Positions 18,914-28,600 of a DNA stretch of 64,000 nt are shown here, in pieces (position 1 is the stretch's first letter; each line of letters begins with the position of its first letter). The translations under genes were made by a program, and so were the position numbers. Below the pieces are notes generated by a model. It saw only the letters and a list, made by a program, of their open reading frames with translations. It did no database searches and was not told where the DNA came from. Origin of the DNA: Vibrio sp. PID17_43 (lineage in GTDB: Bacteria; Pseudomonadota; Gammaproteobacteria; Enterobacterales; Vibrionaceae); contig NZ_LIXM01000002.1 of assembly GCF_002608565.1 (NCBI RefSeq), forward strand, positions 62,001-126,000. Direction: 5' to 3'.

Positions 18914-18922
18914 TGCAAGCTC

Positions 18923-20584
18923 CTAGTATTTCAATTGTTTCATTGGCTCTGCCGCCATCGATTCAAACATATCGATCACACGACAGTCTTCACACATGGC
19001 AATACGGTTAATCGCGGCTTCGTCCGAGAAATGAGAGTGACCACGTAACTTATTCTGTAACATATCAATCATAGTCTGTGGTGCGAAAGGTTTATGGCAA
19101 CGCACACATTCCGCTGCTTTTTCCTCATGAATTACAACTGCTTTCTGGCGTTCTTCTTTCACCCAATTCATGCGAGGTATTAGCGTCAGAACATTTTCAG
19201 GACACGCTTTTGCACATAAGCCACATTGAATGCAGTCTTGTTCGACGAATTTAAGCGATGGCGATTGACCGTCGGTATGTAGAGCACGTGTTGGACAAAC
19301 CGCCACACAACTCATGCACAACGTACAATCTTTGCTCTGGCAAGAAACATTACCGTATGGAGCGTTCGCTGGCAGTTCGACTATGTTCTCTACAGGAATT
19401 CGAGAAGAAGACATGGCATCAAGCGCAGTAAATAGGCGTTGACGCTTATTGCCTTGCAGATCGCCTAGAGCAAGATCGAATGAATCTGTGCAAAGTGTCG
19501 GCGGACCTTCACGTAGCGATTCCAAGTAAAGGATATCGATGGTCTCTTTGGCGATACCAAGTTGATCCAACAGATGTTGCGCGATCCCCACTTCGTTGTT
19601 CAGAATACGAATAATCGTTTGTGGCATAAAGCGAGAAGCCGCGAACAACACTTGTGTCGCGCCATTCACCAAAGCAGCGAACCAAGTATCGATACCGATA
19701 GAAGGTAGCTCTTCCACCACAATTGGTATCACATTATCTGGCAGCATTTTCAGTGCCATTACATTGTAGCTTTCATGACGAGAACTACAGATAATCACGA
19801 TAGGATCAAGTCCACCAGCAAGCTCATAATTAGCGAGCATACGCTCGATAAATTTTTGTGTTTCTTCTGGATTTGGCAGCGCATAATGGATGGCTTCGGT
19901 CGGACAAGCTGTTGCACACGTACCCACACCCTGACATAGGTATGGGTTAATCTCGATACGGTGACCGGTCTTATCGCTACCTTCACTTGATAGTGCGCCA
20001 GCAGGACAAGCATCCACACAGCGCTCACAACCTTTTACGCCACGAGAACTGTGCGCACACAGGTCAGTGTCCAGACGGAAGAATTTTGGCTTATCAAACG
20101 TACCCATTAACATTGGGATTTCTTCTAGCGCTTCTGCCAGTTTTGGATAGCCGCGTCCTACTGGGTAATAGCCCGGAACTGGAACCTCTTCTGACATACA
20201 GCTGCTTAAACAAAGATCGAGAACAACATCGAAACAATCACTATTAATAGCGACTTTTGCTAGGTTGCTTGTTAGACCGTTTTTTTCGATAAGCACTTCA
20301 AACGTACCTAGAAAACCAGAAATCTGAACCGAGTTTGCAAAGTAAAGTTCTGGATTAGAACCTTTCTCTCCATCGGTAGAAAGCAGTGTCAGGCTGTTCA
20401 TTTGAGATAGCTGTGCGGCGGCACTCTCGATGATGGCTGTCGGTCCAACAATCAGTGTATTACCGCCACTCTCGTAGCTCACCGTTGGTGGAATAAGATT
20501 GGTCAACTCTACGGTATTCTCAAACGCATATAGACGCGCTTTACCGTTATTGGAAGTTGCTTGTTCTAATAGTTGTTTCAACAT
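18923..20584 (-). CDS. Multi-cluster 4Fe-4S ferredoxin protein, first gene of the fdh operon
   Basis: A 553-aa cytoplasmic protein without signal peptide. Two dicluster-type regions are visible: GCERCVDACP and CQGVGTCATACP (about residues 180-230), and CTLCMSCVAVCP and CIQCGLCAKACP (about residues 410-470). Two extra CxxC pairs (CVRC, CEDC) lie near the C-terminus. The middle has CSS and LxxLG patterns similar to hydrogenase/heterodisulfide-type electron carriers. This family heads fdh operons in vibrios and shewanellae; a role in electron delivery or maturation is inferred. A sigma-54-type promoter lies 177 bp upstream. Confidence 0.85.
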   Translation of the reverse strand: MLKQLLEQATSNNGKARLYAFENTVELTNLIPPTVSYESGGNTLIVGPTAIIESAAAQLSQMNSLTLLSTDGEKGSNPELYFANSVQISGFLGTFEVLIEKNGLTSNLAKVAINSDCFDVVLDLCLSSCMSEEVPVPGYYPVGRGYPKLAEALEEIPMLMGTFDKPKFFRLDTDLCAHSSRGVKGCERCVDACPAGALSSEGSDKTGHRIEINPYLCQGVGTCATACPTEAIHYALPNPEETQKFIERMLANYELAGGLDPIVIICSSRHESYNVMALKMLPDNVIPIVVEELPSIGIDTWFAALVNGATQVLFAASRFMPQTIIRILNNEVGIAQHLLDQLGIAKETIDILYLESLREGPPTLCTDSFDLALGDLQGNKRQRLFTALDAMSSSRIPVENIVELPANAPYGNVSCQSKDCTLCMSCVAVCPTRALHTDGQSPSLKFVEQDCIQCGLCAKACPENVLTLIPRMNWVKEERQKAVVIHEEKAAECVRCHKPFAPQTMIDMLQNKLRGHSHFSDEAAINRIAMCEDCRVIDMFESMAAEPMKQLKY

Positions 20585-20760
20585 TGCTCAGTTCCATTTA
20601 TACGTATGGATAGTTTCTTCCATCTTTCATTGTAGTTAGCGCAGGTGATTCTGCTGATTAACTCGGCAGTAACTACCCCTTTAGGTAGCACTTCATGGGT
20701 TATCAATGCCTAATAGGCAACTTTTCTAACTTCAAAAAGAATAGTAATGAGCAACAGGAT

Positions 20761-20775
20761 GCAAATGTCGCGCCA
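20761..20775 (-). promoter_or_regulatory. Sigma-54 (-24/-12) promoter of the fdh operon
   Basis: Read on the minus strand the sequence is TGGCGCG-ACAT-TTGC, preceded by T and followed by AT. It differs from the consensus TGGCACG-N4-TTGC at a single position and has exact GG/GC spacing. Transcription would start near 20749, about 165 nt before the ferredoxin gene. Confidence 0.82.
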
Positions 20776-20832
20776 ATTAAATATCTCTTTATTTTCAGAT
20801 ACTAAGCTATTCACCTTGAACATTGTAGGAAT

Positions 20833-20868
20833 AAAAAAACCGACTGGGACATTTTGTCGCAGCCGGTT
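20833..20868 (-). terminator. Terminator of the DUF3305-DUF3306 unit
   Basis: On the minus strand AACCGGCTG pairs with CAGTCGGTT (one G-U), extended inside by GAC/GTC, then a run of seven T. The apical part overlaps the first of the three upstream activator-like sites. Confidence 0.8.
20846..20860. promoter_or_regulatory. Activator-site candidate 1 (fdh)
   Basis: GGGACA-TTT-TGTCGC, a near-palindrome of the class GRGACA-N3-TGTACC. Its centre (20853) is 92 bp from the C of the -12 element of the fdh sigma-54 promoter, the same distance as the proximal site at the tup promoter. Confidence 0.65.
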
Positions 20869-20879
20869 CATTGAGCGTT

Positions 20880-20894
20880 TGGTCAAAATGTACC
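20880..20894. promoter_or_regulatory. Activator-site candidate 2 (fdh)
   Basis: TGGTCA-AAA-TGTACC: one perfect half-site (TGTACC) and one degenerate half. Centre 34 bp from candidate 1. Confidence 0.55.
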
Positions 20895-20906
20895 TATTCT
20901 TTATGA

Positions 20907-20921
20907 GGTATATTTTGTCCC
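20907..20921. promoter_or_regulatory. Activator-site candidate 3 (fdh)
   Basis: GGTATA-TTT-TGTCCC: on the minus strand GGGACA-AAA-TATACC, one mismatch from GRGACA-N3-TGTACC. Centre 27 bp from candidate 2. A weaker fourth copy (GTTTCA-TTT-TGTCTC) follows at 20932-20946 inside the end of the DUF3306 gene. Confidence 0.55.
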
Positions 20922-20934
20922 ACCTCTTCAGGTT

Positions 20935-21510
20935 TCATTTTGTCTCTGGTGTATCACTTTCACCAAACACTGTTTTTATATCCAGGTCTTTTTGTTCCTC
21001 AGGGATTTCGCCACCTTCGGTTGGTTCTGCATCAGTCGCTTCAATGTCACTTTTTTCATTAAATTCGGATAGTTGTGAATCTTCTTCTGCTGGTTCTTCT
21101 TCAGTTTTCTCTTTCACCCAATCACGAAGTGTTTCTGCAACGCCTTCAGAAAGCGACTTTAGGTTACTGTAGTCATCGTCGTAATCATCCAAACCATCAC
21201 GAACGTTAAACTCTTCTGATAAGAACATCTTACGCAATGCTGCTTTCTTAACACTCTCTGAAGCCTCAGACACCAATAGCTGCGCTACGGACACCTCTTC
21301 AGGATCGTTTGATTCGCTTGAGGCCTCTTGAGCTGAAGCACCTAGTGTCTCCGCTGCCACTGCTTTCGTTTCAGTATTTGGTTCTTCTTGTGTTTGTGCT
21401 GTTTCTGGTTCAATAAGTTTATTAGACTCCACAACCTCAGCGTCTTTAAGTTCGGTTATGGATTCTTCTAATTTACGTTTCGACCAACGGCTAAAAAAAT
21501 TAGTTGCCAT
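20935..21510 (-). CDS. DUF3306 protein of the fdh locus
   Basis: A 191-aa, strongly acidic cytoplasmic protein that begins FFSRWSKRKLEE, the DUF3306 hallmark. A central segment (ALRKMFLSEEFNVRDGLDDYDDDYSNLKSLSEGVAETLRDWV) is the conserved part; flanks are low-complexity E/S/T-rich. It overlaps DUF3305 by 11 bp. The pair recurs beside formate dehydrogenase genes, so an accessory role in enzyme assembly is likely, but no biochemical function is known to me. Confidence 0.85.
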   Translation of the reverse strand: MATNFFSRWSKRKLEESITELKDAEVVESNKLIEPETAQTQEEPNTETKAVAAETLGASAQEASSESNDPEEVSVAQLLVSEASESVKKAALRKMFLSEEFNVRDGLDDYDDDYSNLKSLSEGVAETLRDWVKEKTEEEPAEEDSQLSEFNEKSDIEATDAEPTEGGEIPEEQKDLDIKTVFGESDTPETK

Positions 21511-21952
21511 TTGCTCTGCCCGCTCCTTTTCGTTTCTTACGTCTTACTTCTAACAATTCACCGTGACGACCAATAAAGGCTTCCATCCAAGCTTGAACGG
21601 CTAACGGCATATCATTGGATAATACTAAGTTATCGCCATCCATATATTGCGCAGCGACAGTTTGAGACGCTGTAATTAATTGAATGGTTGGTGTATCACT
21701 AGAATCAAGATTGTCCATAACCAAGAAAAGCTTCGGCTGCTGTGAGCTCAGGTTAAAGCGATAATCGGTGCGTTCATCTTTATGCAGCTGTAATAAGCAC
21801 ACATGTTGAGTGTCTTCGGTTGGATAAATTTCAAACCTCGTCAATTGCCACTGCGTCGTAACCCAAATACCCGTGCTTATCTCATGCTGTACGAGATCGA
21901 CACCTATCGACCACAAATCTTCATTTTTTACGAACTGCTTCTTATCCGACAT
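21500..21952 (-). CDS. DUF3305 protein of the fdh locus
   Basis: This 150-aa protein contains the DUF3305 core (STGIWVTTQWQL ... LHKDERTDYRFNLSSQQPKLFLVMD ... ITASQTVAAQYMDGDNLVLS ... MPLAVQAWMEAFI). It is cytoplasmic and ends in a basic tail (RRKKRKGAGRAN). It is the first gene of a two-gene unit with DUF3306 and is divergent from fdhD; a sigma-54-like promoter lies 84 bp upstream of its start. Confidence 0.85.
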   Translation of the reverse strand: MSDKKQFVKNEDLWSIGVDLVQHEISTGIWVTTQWQLTRFEIYPTEDTQHVCLLQLHKDERTDYRFNLSSQQPKLFLVMDNLDSSDTPTIQLITASQTVAAQYMDGDNLVLSNDMPLAVQAWMEAFIGRHGELLEVRRKKRKGAGRANGN

Positions 21953-21992
21953 AATTCACCCAATTTGTTCTATGTTGACTTTAAGACAGAAA

Positions 21993-22007
21993 AGGACATG
22001 TTGTACT
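21993..22007. promoter_or_regulatory. Activator-site candidate in the DUF3305-fdhD gap
   Basis: AGGACA-TGT-TGTACT matches GRGACA-N3-TGTACC at 10 of 12 defined positions. It lies about 215 bp upstream of the predicted fdhD start site and about 24 bp downstream of the predicted DUF3305 start site, so its target promoter is uncertain. Confidence 0.4.
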
Positions 22008-22035
22008 TTGCTTTCAACCATTTTAGCGGTAAAAA

Positions 22036-22050
22036 GCAATATACGCGCCA
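22036..22050 (-). promoter_or_regulatory. Sigma-54 promoter of DUF3305-DUF3306
   Basis: On the minus strand the sequence is TGGCGCG-TATA-TTGC, one mismatch from consensus. Its -24 element is identical to that of the fdh operon promoter, also preceded by T. Predicted start near 22024, 72 nt before the gene. Confidence 0.75.
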
Positions 22051-22188
22051 AACTGAGCTCAATCTTCACTAAGCTCATAAATTCAAAACTAGTAGAAATT
22101 CAAATATTACCTGTGTCATTGCTGCGATATCGCGGAATTAATTCATAATCGTACCAATGCCTCGCAATTTCCCGCATTACAGCTATTT

Positions 22189-22203
22189 TGGAATGAGAAT
22201 TGC
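22189..22203 (+). promoter_or_regulatory. Possible sigma-54 promoter of fdhD
   Basis: TGGAATG-AGAA-TTGC followed by T has the invariant GG and GC at the right spacing and a perfect -12 TTGCT, but two mismatches in the -24 part. Predicted start near 22215. Confidence 0.5.
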
Positions 22204-22273
22204 TCTGTAAGTAGCGTTAAGACGAATAGACCCATTAATGAGAGCGTTCATCGGCTCTCTCATTCATTAGGAC

Positions 22274-23104
22274 ATGACTGTGGTAAAACCAAACATTATT
22301 AAAACCAGTGAAAATCCCCTACAGACCATCGAAGTAGAAGTGTTTGACGAATACGGCGAGAAGCTGACTAAGCAAATTGCGTGTGAGCGCCCTCTTACCG
22401 TGATGTTGAACTGGAAGGAAGTTGTTACGCTAATGACGCTTGGCTCTCGCCCTGAGGCTCTTGTGTTGGGTTATTTAAAGAACCAAAGCTTCTTGTCTGA
22501 TTCTAAAGCGATTGAATCCGTCATCATTGATTGGGAAACACACTCGGCTGCGGTTATTACTAAAGAAAATACCGAACACCTAGAGGGCGCGCTTAAGAAG
22601 AAGACTGTGACCTCTGGTTGTGGTCAAGGCACTATGTACGGCAACGTGATGAAGCAGCTCGAAGATTACCAAGTGCCTCAAGTGCCATTGAAGCAATCTG
22701 AAATCTACGCAGCGCTTGAAGCGTTAACGCATTACAACGATACCTACAAAAAAGCTGGTGCAGTGCATGGCTGTGCGGTGTGTAAAGGTAATGAAGTGCT
22801 GTCTTTTGTGGAAGATGTTGGTCGTCACAACGCGGTTGATACGTTGGCTGGAGAAATGTGGCTTAACCAAGAGACGGGTGAAGATAAAATTTTCTACACA
22901 ACTGGCCGCCTTACATCAGAGATGGTGATTAAAGTCGCACAGATGGGCATTCCTGTTCTGTTGTCACGTTCTGGTGTGACACAAATGGGTCTGGATCTGG
23001 CGAAGAGATTTGGTATTACCACCATTGCTCGTGCAAAAGGTCTTCGCTTCCAAGTGTTCACTGGCGCAGAGAAGGTTGCTTTTGACGTAAAAGGTGAACA
23101 ATAA
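22274..23104 (+). CDS. fdhD: FdhD, formate dehydrogenase accessory sulfurtransferase
   Basis: A 276-aa protein with the FdhD motifs TSGCGQGTMYG, CAVCKGNEVLSFVEDVGRHNAVDTLAGE, and TTGRLTSEMVIKVAQMGIPVLLSRSGVT. FdhD transfers sulfur from a cysteine desulfurase to the Mo/W-bis-MGD cofactor of formate dehydrogenase, without which the enzyme is inactive. ATG 22274 is only one base after the AGGA element; GTG 22280 has a 7-nt spacing and is an equally good start. A hairpin ends 9 bp before the ATG. Confidence 0.94.
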   Translation: MTVVKPNIIKTSENPLQTIEVEVFDEYGEKLTKQIACERPLTVMLNWKEVVTLMTLGSRPEALVLGYLKNQSFLSDSKAIESVIIDWETHSAAVITKENTEHLEGALKKKTVTSGCGQGTMYGNVMKQLEDYQVPQVPLKQSEIYAALEALTHYNDTYKKAGAVHGCAVCKGNEVLSFVEDVGRHNAVDTLAGEMWLNQETGEDKIFYTTGRLTSEMVIKVAQMGIPVLLSRSGVTQMGLDLAKRFGITTIARAKGLRFQVFTGAEKVAFDVKGEQ

Positions 23105-23167
23105 CCTTTTTCGTCTTCTAATTAATTTTACCGAGTACATTGAGGCTTATTCAAATGGATGTGAACG

Positions 23168-23287
23168 ATGAACAGCGAGCGACTATTGAATTACCTACTG
23201 ACTCCCAGTAGCATCATTCTGTCGGTGGTGATTACGCTCGCCCTTGTTGGTATAGGCACTTACCTCAAGGGACAATTCAAAGAATAA
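23168..23287 (+). CDS. 39-residue single-span membrane peptide after fdhD
   Basis: ATG 23168 opens a 39-codon frame: a short polar head (MNSERLLNYLLTPSS), one clear transmembrane helix (IILSVVITLALVGIGTYL) and a charged tail (KGQFKE). A GGA lies 8 nt before the start. It is 63 bp after fdhD, on the same strand, and ends 9 bp before a strong terminator, which supports it being a real, co-transcribed gene. Function unknown; proximity suggests association with the membrane formate dehydrogenase. Confidence 0.65.
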   Translation: MNSERLLNYLLTPSSIILSVVITLALVGIGTYLKGQFKE

Positions 23288-23296
23288 ACGACATAA

Positions 23297-23324
23297 AAAA
23301 AGACCTCGCTAAGGAGGTCTTTTT
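23297..23324. terminator. Bidirectional terminator after the fdhD unit
   Basis: An 11-bp perfect stem (AAAAAGACCTC / GAGGTCTTTTT) with a 6-nt loop and a T-run, shared with the leftward ABC-F gene. Confidence 0.93.
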
Positions 23325-23344
23325 CTTTAAGCTAACAAGCAATA

Positions 23345-24937
23345 TTAGTGGTCGATACCACGAGATTTTAGGAACTCAGAGTAAGTGCCTTTAAAGTCTG
23401 TGATTTTACCATCGCGGATTTCGATGATACGTGTTGCTAGTGAGTCTACGAATACACGGTCGTGCGATACGAAGAACAATGTACCTTTGTACTGCTCTAG
23501 TGCCGTGTTCAATGATTCGATCGATTCCATGTCCATGTGGTTGGTTGGTTCGTCCATTAACAGCATGTTTGGTTTGTGCATCATTAGCTTACCAAGCAGC
23601 ATACGACCTTGCTCACCACCAGACAGTACTTTTACTGACTTCTTAATGTCATCTTGGCCAAACAACATGCGACCTAGGAAGCCGCGAACAACTTGCTCGT
23701 CGTCACCTTCCTGACGCCATTGCCCCATCCAATCGGTTAAGTTCATGTCTTCCGCGAATTCATGAGCGTGGTCTTGTGCGTAGTAACCGATGTTCGCGTT
23801 CTCAGACCATTTGAACTCACCAGTACGTGGTTCTAGTACACCAGCAAGTGTGTTCAATAGGGTTGTTTTACCCACGCCGTTCTCACCGATGATAGCAACG
23901 CGCTCGCCGACTTCGAAAATTGCATTGAAGTTAGCAAACAGATCGTCGTCAAAACCTTGGCTTAGGTTTTCAACAATCAGAGCGTTACGAAATAGCTCTT
24001 TTGATTGTTCAAAACGAATGAATGGGTTTTGACGGCTAGACGCTTTCACTTCATCAAGTTTGATTTTATCGATTTGCTTAGCACGAGATGTCGCTTGTTT
24101 TGCTTTTGATGCGTTTGCAGAGAAACGTGCCACGAACGTTTGAAGTTCAGCAATCTGCGCTTTCTTCTTCGCGTTATCAGACAGTAGACGTTCGCGAGCT
24201 TGAGAAGCCGCTGTCATGTACTCATCGTAGTTACCTGGGTATACACGTAGCTCACCGTAATCCAAGTCAGCCATGTGGGTACATACTGAGTTTAGGAAGT
24301 GACGGTCATGCGAAATGATGATCATAGTGCAGTTACGCGCGTTTAGCGTGTCTTCCAACCAACGGATCGTATCCATATCCAAGTTGTTGGTTGGTTCGTC
24401 TAGTAGCATTACGTCTGGGTCAGCAAATAGAACCTGCGCTAGAAGCACACGAAGCTTCCAACCTGGTGCGACTTCGCTCATTAAGCCGAAGTGTTGCTCC
24501 ATTGGAATGCCCACAGCAAGAAGAAGCTCACCCGCTTTTGCTTCTGCCATGTAGCCATCCATTTCTGCAAACTGAACTTCAAGATCAGCCACTTTCATGC
24601 CATCTTCTTCACTCATTTCTGGCAAAGAGTAAATGCGGTCACGTTCTTGCTTCACCTCCCACAGTTCTTTATGGCCCATGATTACTGTATCAATAACCGT
24701 GAACTCTTCGTATGCAAACTGATCCTGGTTTAGTTTTGCAACACGCTCGTTTGGATCGTAGCTTACGTTTCCACTGGTTTGCTCAAGCTCACCACTTAAG
24801 ATCTTCATGAAGGTTGATTTACCACAACCGTTAGCACCGATTAAGCCGTAGCGATTCCCGTCCCCGAACTTAACTGAGATATTTTCAAATAGAGGCTTCG
24901 CACCGAATTGCTGCGTAATGTTATTTGTAATTAGCAT
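23345..24937 (-). CDS. ybiT: ABC-F ATPase YbiT
   Basis: The 530-aa protein has two ABC domains joined by a charged helical linker, without membrane segments. Walker A motifs are GANGCGKST and GENGVGKTT; signatures and Walker B are [16 protein letters not shown] and [20 protein letters not shown]. It matches E. coli YbiT over its full length. ABC-F proteins act on ribosomes at the E site. Start ATG 24937 ([12 protein letters not shown]) gives exactly the family length; an upstream in-frame extension is not supported. Confidence 0.95.
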   Translation of the reverse strand: MLITNNITQQFGAKPLFENISVKFGDGNRYGLIGANGCGKSTFMKILSGELEQTSGNVSYDPNERVAKLNQDQFAYEEFTVIDTVIMGHKELWEVKQERDRIYSLPEMSEEDGMKVADLEVQFAEMDGYMAEAKAGELLLAVGIPMEQHFGLMSEVAPGWKLRVLLAQVLFADPDVMLLDEPTNNLDMDTIRWLEDTLNARNCTMIIISHDRHFLNSVCTHMADLDYGELRVYPGNYDEYMTAASQARERLLSDNAKKKAQIAELQTFVARFSANASKAKQATSRAKQIDKIKLDEVKASSRQNPFIRFEQSKELFRNALIVENLSQGFDDDLFANFNAIFEVGERVAIIGENGVGKTTLLNTLAGVLEPRTGEFKWSENANIGYYAQDHAHEFAEDMNLTDWMGQWRQEGDDEQVVRGFLGRMLFGQDDIKKSVKVLSGGEQGRMLLGKLMMHKPNMLLMDEPTNHMDMESIESLNTALEQYKGTLFFVSHDRVFVDSLATRIIEIRDGKITDFKGTYSEFLKSRGIDH

Positions 24938-25098
24938 ATGACTACTATGTGGGAAATGTGATTTGGAGCGCATTATATGCGTTATTGAACCGTAAAGACA
25001 GTTAAGAAACGACAAAAAACTACTCAGGGTACGATGACCTAAGCGTGCCTATAAGTAACGACCAAGACCCCTTACTCTAATGCTAATAATAACTACAC

Positions 25099-25136
25099 TA
25101 TACCCAGGCATCTCGAGGTTACTTGGGTATATATAG
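25099..25136. repeat. Short dispersed hairpin repeat, copy 1 (possible terminator)
   Basis: Arms TATACCCA and TGGGTATA flank GGCATCTCGAGGTTACT. A related, more degenerate copy occurs at 50873-50899 (GCATCTCGAGGGTACCGGGGG). From memory, similar sequences are scattered in Vibrio genomes. Here it lies after the leftward RND operon and may terminate it. Confidence 0.5.
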
Positions 25137-25141
25137 AACCA

Positions 25142-25633
25142 TTATTTAGTAGAAGCGGGAAAGAATGACATAAGTTTACTAACCAATAACGCACTCGCTA
25201 TACCAATGCCACTTTCCAGAAATCGCATACTCGCATTCTGAAACGGATTTACATCAGACATAGTCGAAACAATAATGATGACGGAGAATGTCACACACGC
25301 TAATTTAATATGTTGTGTAACGTGGAATAAGCTGCAGACAAACACGGTAAGTCCAATAAGCAAAGCAAAACTTATGATATGAAATGGGATAAACCCTAGA
25401 TAAATCGTTGCAATCACGCCGCCAATAAATGAACCAATTAATCGATTCTTCGCTGTGCTTAGATTTTGCTTCCAACTATCCGCCTCTATTACAATCACAC
25501 CTGAAATGACAGACCACATTCCCCCTAACAAAGCCGTGCTAGGGTAAATCCAGAGATTGATGTAATAGCCTAATGTAAAGGCAATCAACCCCATCAACAT
25601 ATAGCGAATAGAAAGACGTAAATGCACATTCAT
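25142..25633 (-). CDS. FUSC/ArAE-like membrane protein in RND operon
   Basis: A 163-aa protein with about five hydrophobic segments; the opening (LSIRYMLMGLIAFTLGYYINL... TALLGGMWSVISGVIVIEADSWKQNLSTAKNRLIGSFIGG) resembles the N-terminal half of aromatic-acid exporter (FUSC/ArAE) proteins. It lacks the large cytoplasmic and second membrane half of full exporters. It lies 18 bp downstream of the RND permease and is probably co-transcribed. Confidence 0.7.
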   Translation of the reverse strand: MNVHLRLSIRYMLMGLIAFTLGYYINLWIYPSTALLGGMWSVISGVIVIEADSWKQNLSTAKNRLIGSFIGGVIATIYLGFIPFHIISFALLIGLTVFVCSLFHVTQHIKLACVTFSVIIIVSTMSDVNPFQNASMRFLESGIGIASALLVSKLMSFFPASTK

Positions 25634-25651
25634 CGATAGGGTTCCTACTTT

Positions 25652-28600
25652 CTAGTTGTCTTCCGGTTTTGATATTAGACCGATATTATCAGCATCAATT
25701 TGTTCTTCTTTCAAAATATTTTGTTTATGTTCACTTGCGATATAAGTGTACATGACGGGAAGAACGAACAGAGTAAACAATGTACCGACTGCAAGGCCAG
25801 CAACGATAACTAACCCAATATTGTAACGTGAGGCTGCCCCTGCTCCTGTGGCAAAAAGAAGTGGTATTAACCCGGCAATCATTGCCGAGGTCGTCATCAA
25901 GATAGGACGCAATCGAATCGTGGCAGCCTCCAAGATTGCATCATGTTTTGAGGCCCCCTTGAACATTTGCTCTTCTCTTGCGACCTCACACATGAGAATG
26001 CCGTGTTTAGTAATTAAACCCACTAAGGTAATTAAACCAACCTGCGAGTAAATATTGAGAGAGGTCTCTCCTGATATATGTGTCCAACCTAACGCAATTA
26101 ATGCCCCACTAATGGCGAGTGGTACGGTGATCATTATCACTAGAGGATCACGCACACTTTCAAATTGACTCGCTAATACAAGAAATATGATCGCGAGTGC
26201 TAAAGCAAAAGTTAAATAGAGCGAGCTTCCCTCTTCAACAAATTGTCTAGATTCACCCATAAAATTGTAATTGTATCCCGTAGGAAGATCGGTTGTGGCC
26301 AACTGTTCAAAAAATGCAATCGCATCTCCCATCGCGACGTTGGGTGCAGGGACGGCTTCAATTGAAATCGAATTCATTTGGTTAAAGTGAGGCAGAGATT
26401 TTGCCTGCCCTTCAACGGTATAACTGACTAAACTAGAAAGTGGGACTGCTCTTCCATTTTGTGCAGTTACATAAAACTCCTCGATGAGACTTGGGTTGTC
26501 ACGAAACGAACGCTCGACCTGAGGGATCACTTCATAAGAACGGCCATCGATATTGACACGATTAATGTAACCGCCTCCCATCATCGTTCCGAGTGTTGCC
26601 CCAATTTCTTGCATCGTCACACCATAAGCGCCTGCAGCCTCACGATCGACATTTAAACGAACCAAACCCGAGTCGTACTTAAGGTTCACATCAGTGTAAA
26701 CAAATAATGGGCTCTTTTTTGCTTTATCTAACAGCTTGTTACCAATAGCATATAACGTCTCAAAACTCGCTGGACTGGTAATAACGAATTGAATCGGTAA
26801 GCCTCCGGAAGCACCTGGTAATGAAGGCATTTGGTACGTTGTTGCTTTCATACCTGGTATTTTTTTTATTTCTTTGTTTATGTTGGCTGATATCTCTTTT
26901 TGGCTAAGGTTTCTTTCACTCCAAGGAATTAACGGGGCAATCGCCAAACCTTGACTGCTGGTAGGCACGCCGATTAGTGCCAGTGATGCTTCAACTTGAG
27001 GTTGTTTTGTTACAGCATCATTCACTAGCTGCATGTTTGCTTGAATATAATCGTTATTCGATGTCGATGGTGTTGAACCGATAATGACGGCAACGCCCTG
27101 ATCTTCATCTGGCGCTAACTGGGATGGGATGAAACTAAATATGATTGGCAGGGACACAAGCACCAGCAAAGCAAATAAAACCACTGCGGCTTTACGCTCT
27201 AATACCGTTAACAGCACTCTTTGGTACGTGACGGTGATTTTTCCAAGTACCCTTTCAACCATGGATTCGAACTTACTTGGCTGTGCGTGGGCTTTGAGCA
27301 TTTTAGAGCACATCATTGGAGAGAGTGTTAACGCTATAAACCCAGATATAACGACCGCACCAGCCAGCGTAAGCGCGAACTCTTTAAATAATGAGCCGGT
27401 TACGCCACCCATTAGTGCAATCGGAGCATAAACCGCCGCCAGCGTGATAGTCATTGAAATAACAGGAACCGCAATTTCTCTTGTCGCTACTAAAGCCGCT
27501 TGAAAAGGGTTCGCCCCCATTTTGATGTGCCGTTCGACGTTTTCAACCACCACTATGGCATCGTCAACCACAAGTCCTATCGCCAGTACCATGGCAAGGA
27601 GTGTCATCAAGTTCAAGGTAAACCCAAATGCTTGCATGACAGCAATAACACCAATCAGTGATAACGGTATGGTGACAATAGGAATAATCACAGCACGAAA
27701 AGAGCCTAGAAACAAAAGAATAACGACGACAACAATCAACGCCGCTTCTACTATGGTCTTTATCACTTCATTGATTGAGTCTGTAATTGCTAAGGTTGAG
27801 TCATAAATCAATGTCGACTGAATAGTATTGGGTAAGTTCTTTTCAATGGATTTAAATTGTGTGCGAACACCTTGAGCGACATCTAGTGGGTTTGCTGTTG
27901 GCGTTGCGTTGATACCAATGATAACGGCCTCTTTACCGTTCGCCAACGCCCTGGTTCCATCACTGCTTTTACCAAGAGTAACGTCCGCAACGTCTTGCAG
28001 TTGAACCACTTGCCCATCACTGCTTTCAATAACGAGGCTCTTCAAACCATCAACGGTATCAACTTGGGTATCGATCGTGCCATTTAAGATGGTCAAATAA
28101 CTATTGAACTGACCCACCGCTGACTGATAATTATTTTGCTGAAGCACATTAACCAAATCACTGGTGGTAAGGTTAAATTGCCCCAATTTCTCTGGATCGG
28201 GCCAAATTCTAAGAGCAAATGGCGTCCCCCCCATCATCTGAATGTTTGACACCCCATTGACAGTCGATATCTGTGGGTTAACCACCCTTTCGAGGTAGTC
28301 TACTATTTGGCTCGAATTCAATTCACTACTATAAAACGATATGTACATGATCGACGTTGTTGAGCCGGTTGAAGAGGTCACCGATGGATTATAGGCCTCT
28401 CTAGGAAGTTGATTAGAAACAGAATTAATTTGCGATAGTACGCTAGATAATGCTTCTTCCGGGCTTGTGTTCAACATCATGTTCAATGTTATAGTAGAAG
28501 AACCAAGTTGACTCGTTGATGTCATAAAATCTAAATTATCAACTTGCGATAACGCCTGCTCTAAAGGTTGTGTTATAAACCCCTCAATAAGCTCAGCGTC

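Larger units (their letters stand above)
20585..20934. other. Regulatory region upstream of the fdh operon
   Basis: This 350-bp gap holds the terminator of the DUF3305/DUF3306 unit, three copies of a partial palindrome and a sigma-54-type promoter for the fdh operon (each listed separately), followed by a leader of about 165 nt. A 141-codon rightward frame here (20747-21172) is antisense to DUF3306 and shows no family features. Confidence 0.75.
21953..22273. other. Divergent regulatory region between DUF3305 and fdhD
   Basis: A 321-bp gap with two outward-facing sigma-54-type promoters, one activator-like site and a hairpin just before fdhD (22237-22264, AATGAGAG / CTCTCATT). Short frames inside it lack coding features. 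Confidence 0.7.

Noticed and set aside
20668..20685. NarL/NarP site (TACCCCTTTAGGTA) before the fdh operon
   Set aside because: The half-sites are too close for the 7-2-7 arrangement; the inverted TACC/GGTA spacing does not fit a known consensus.
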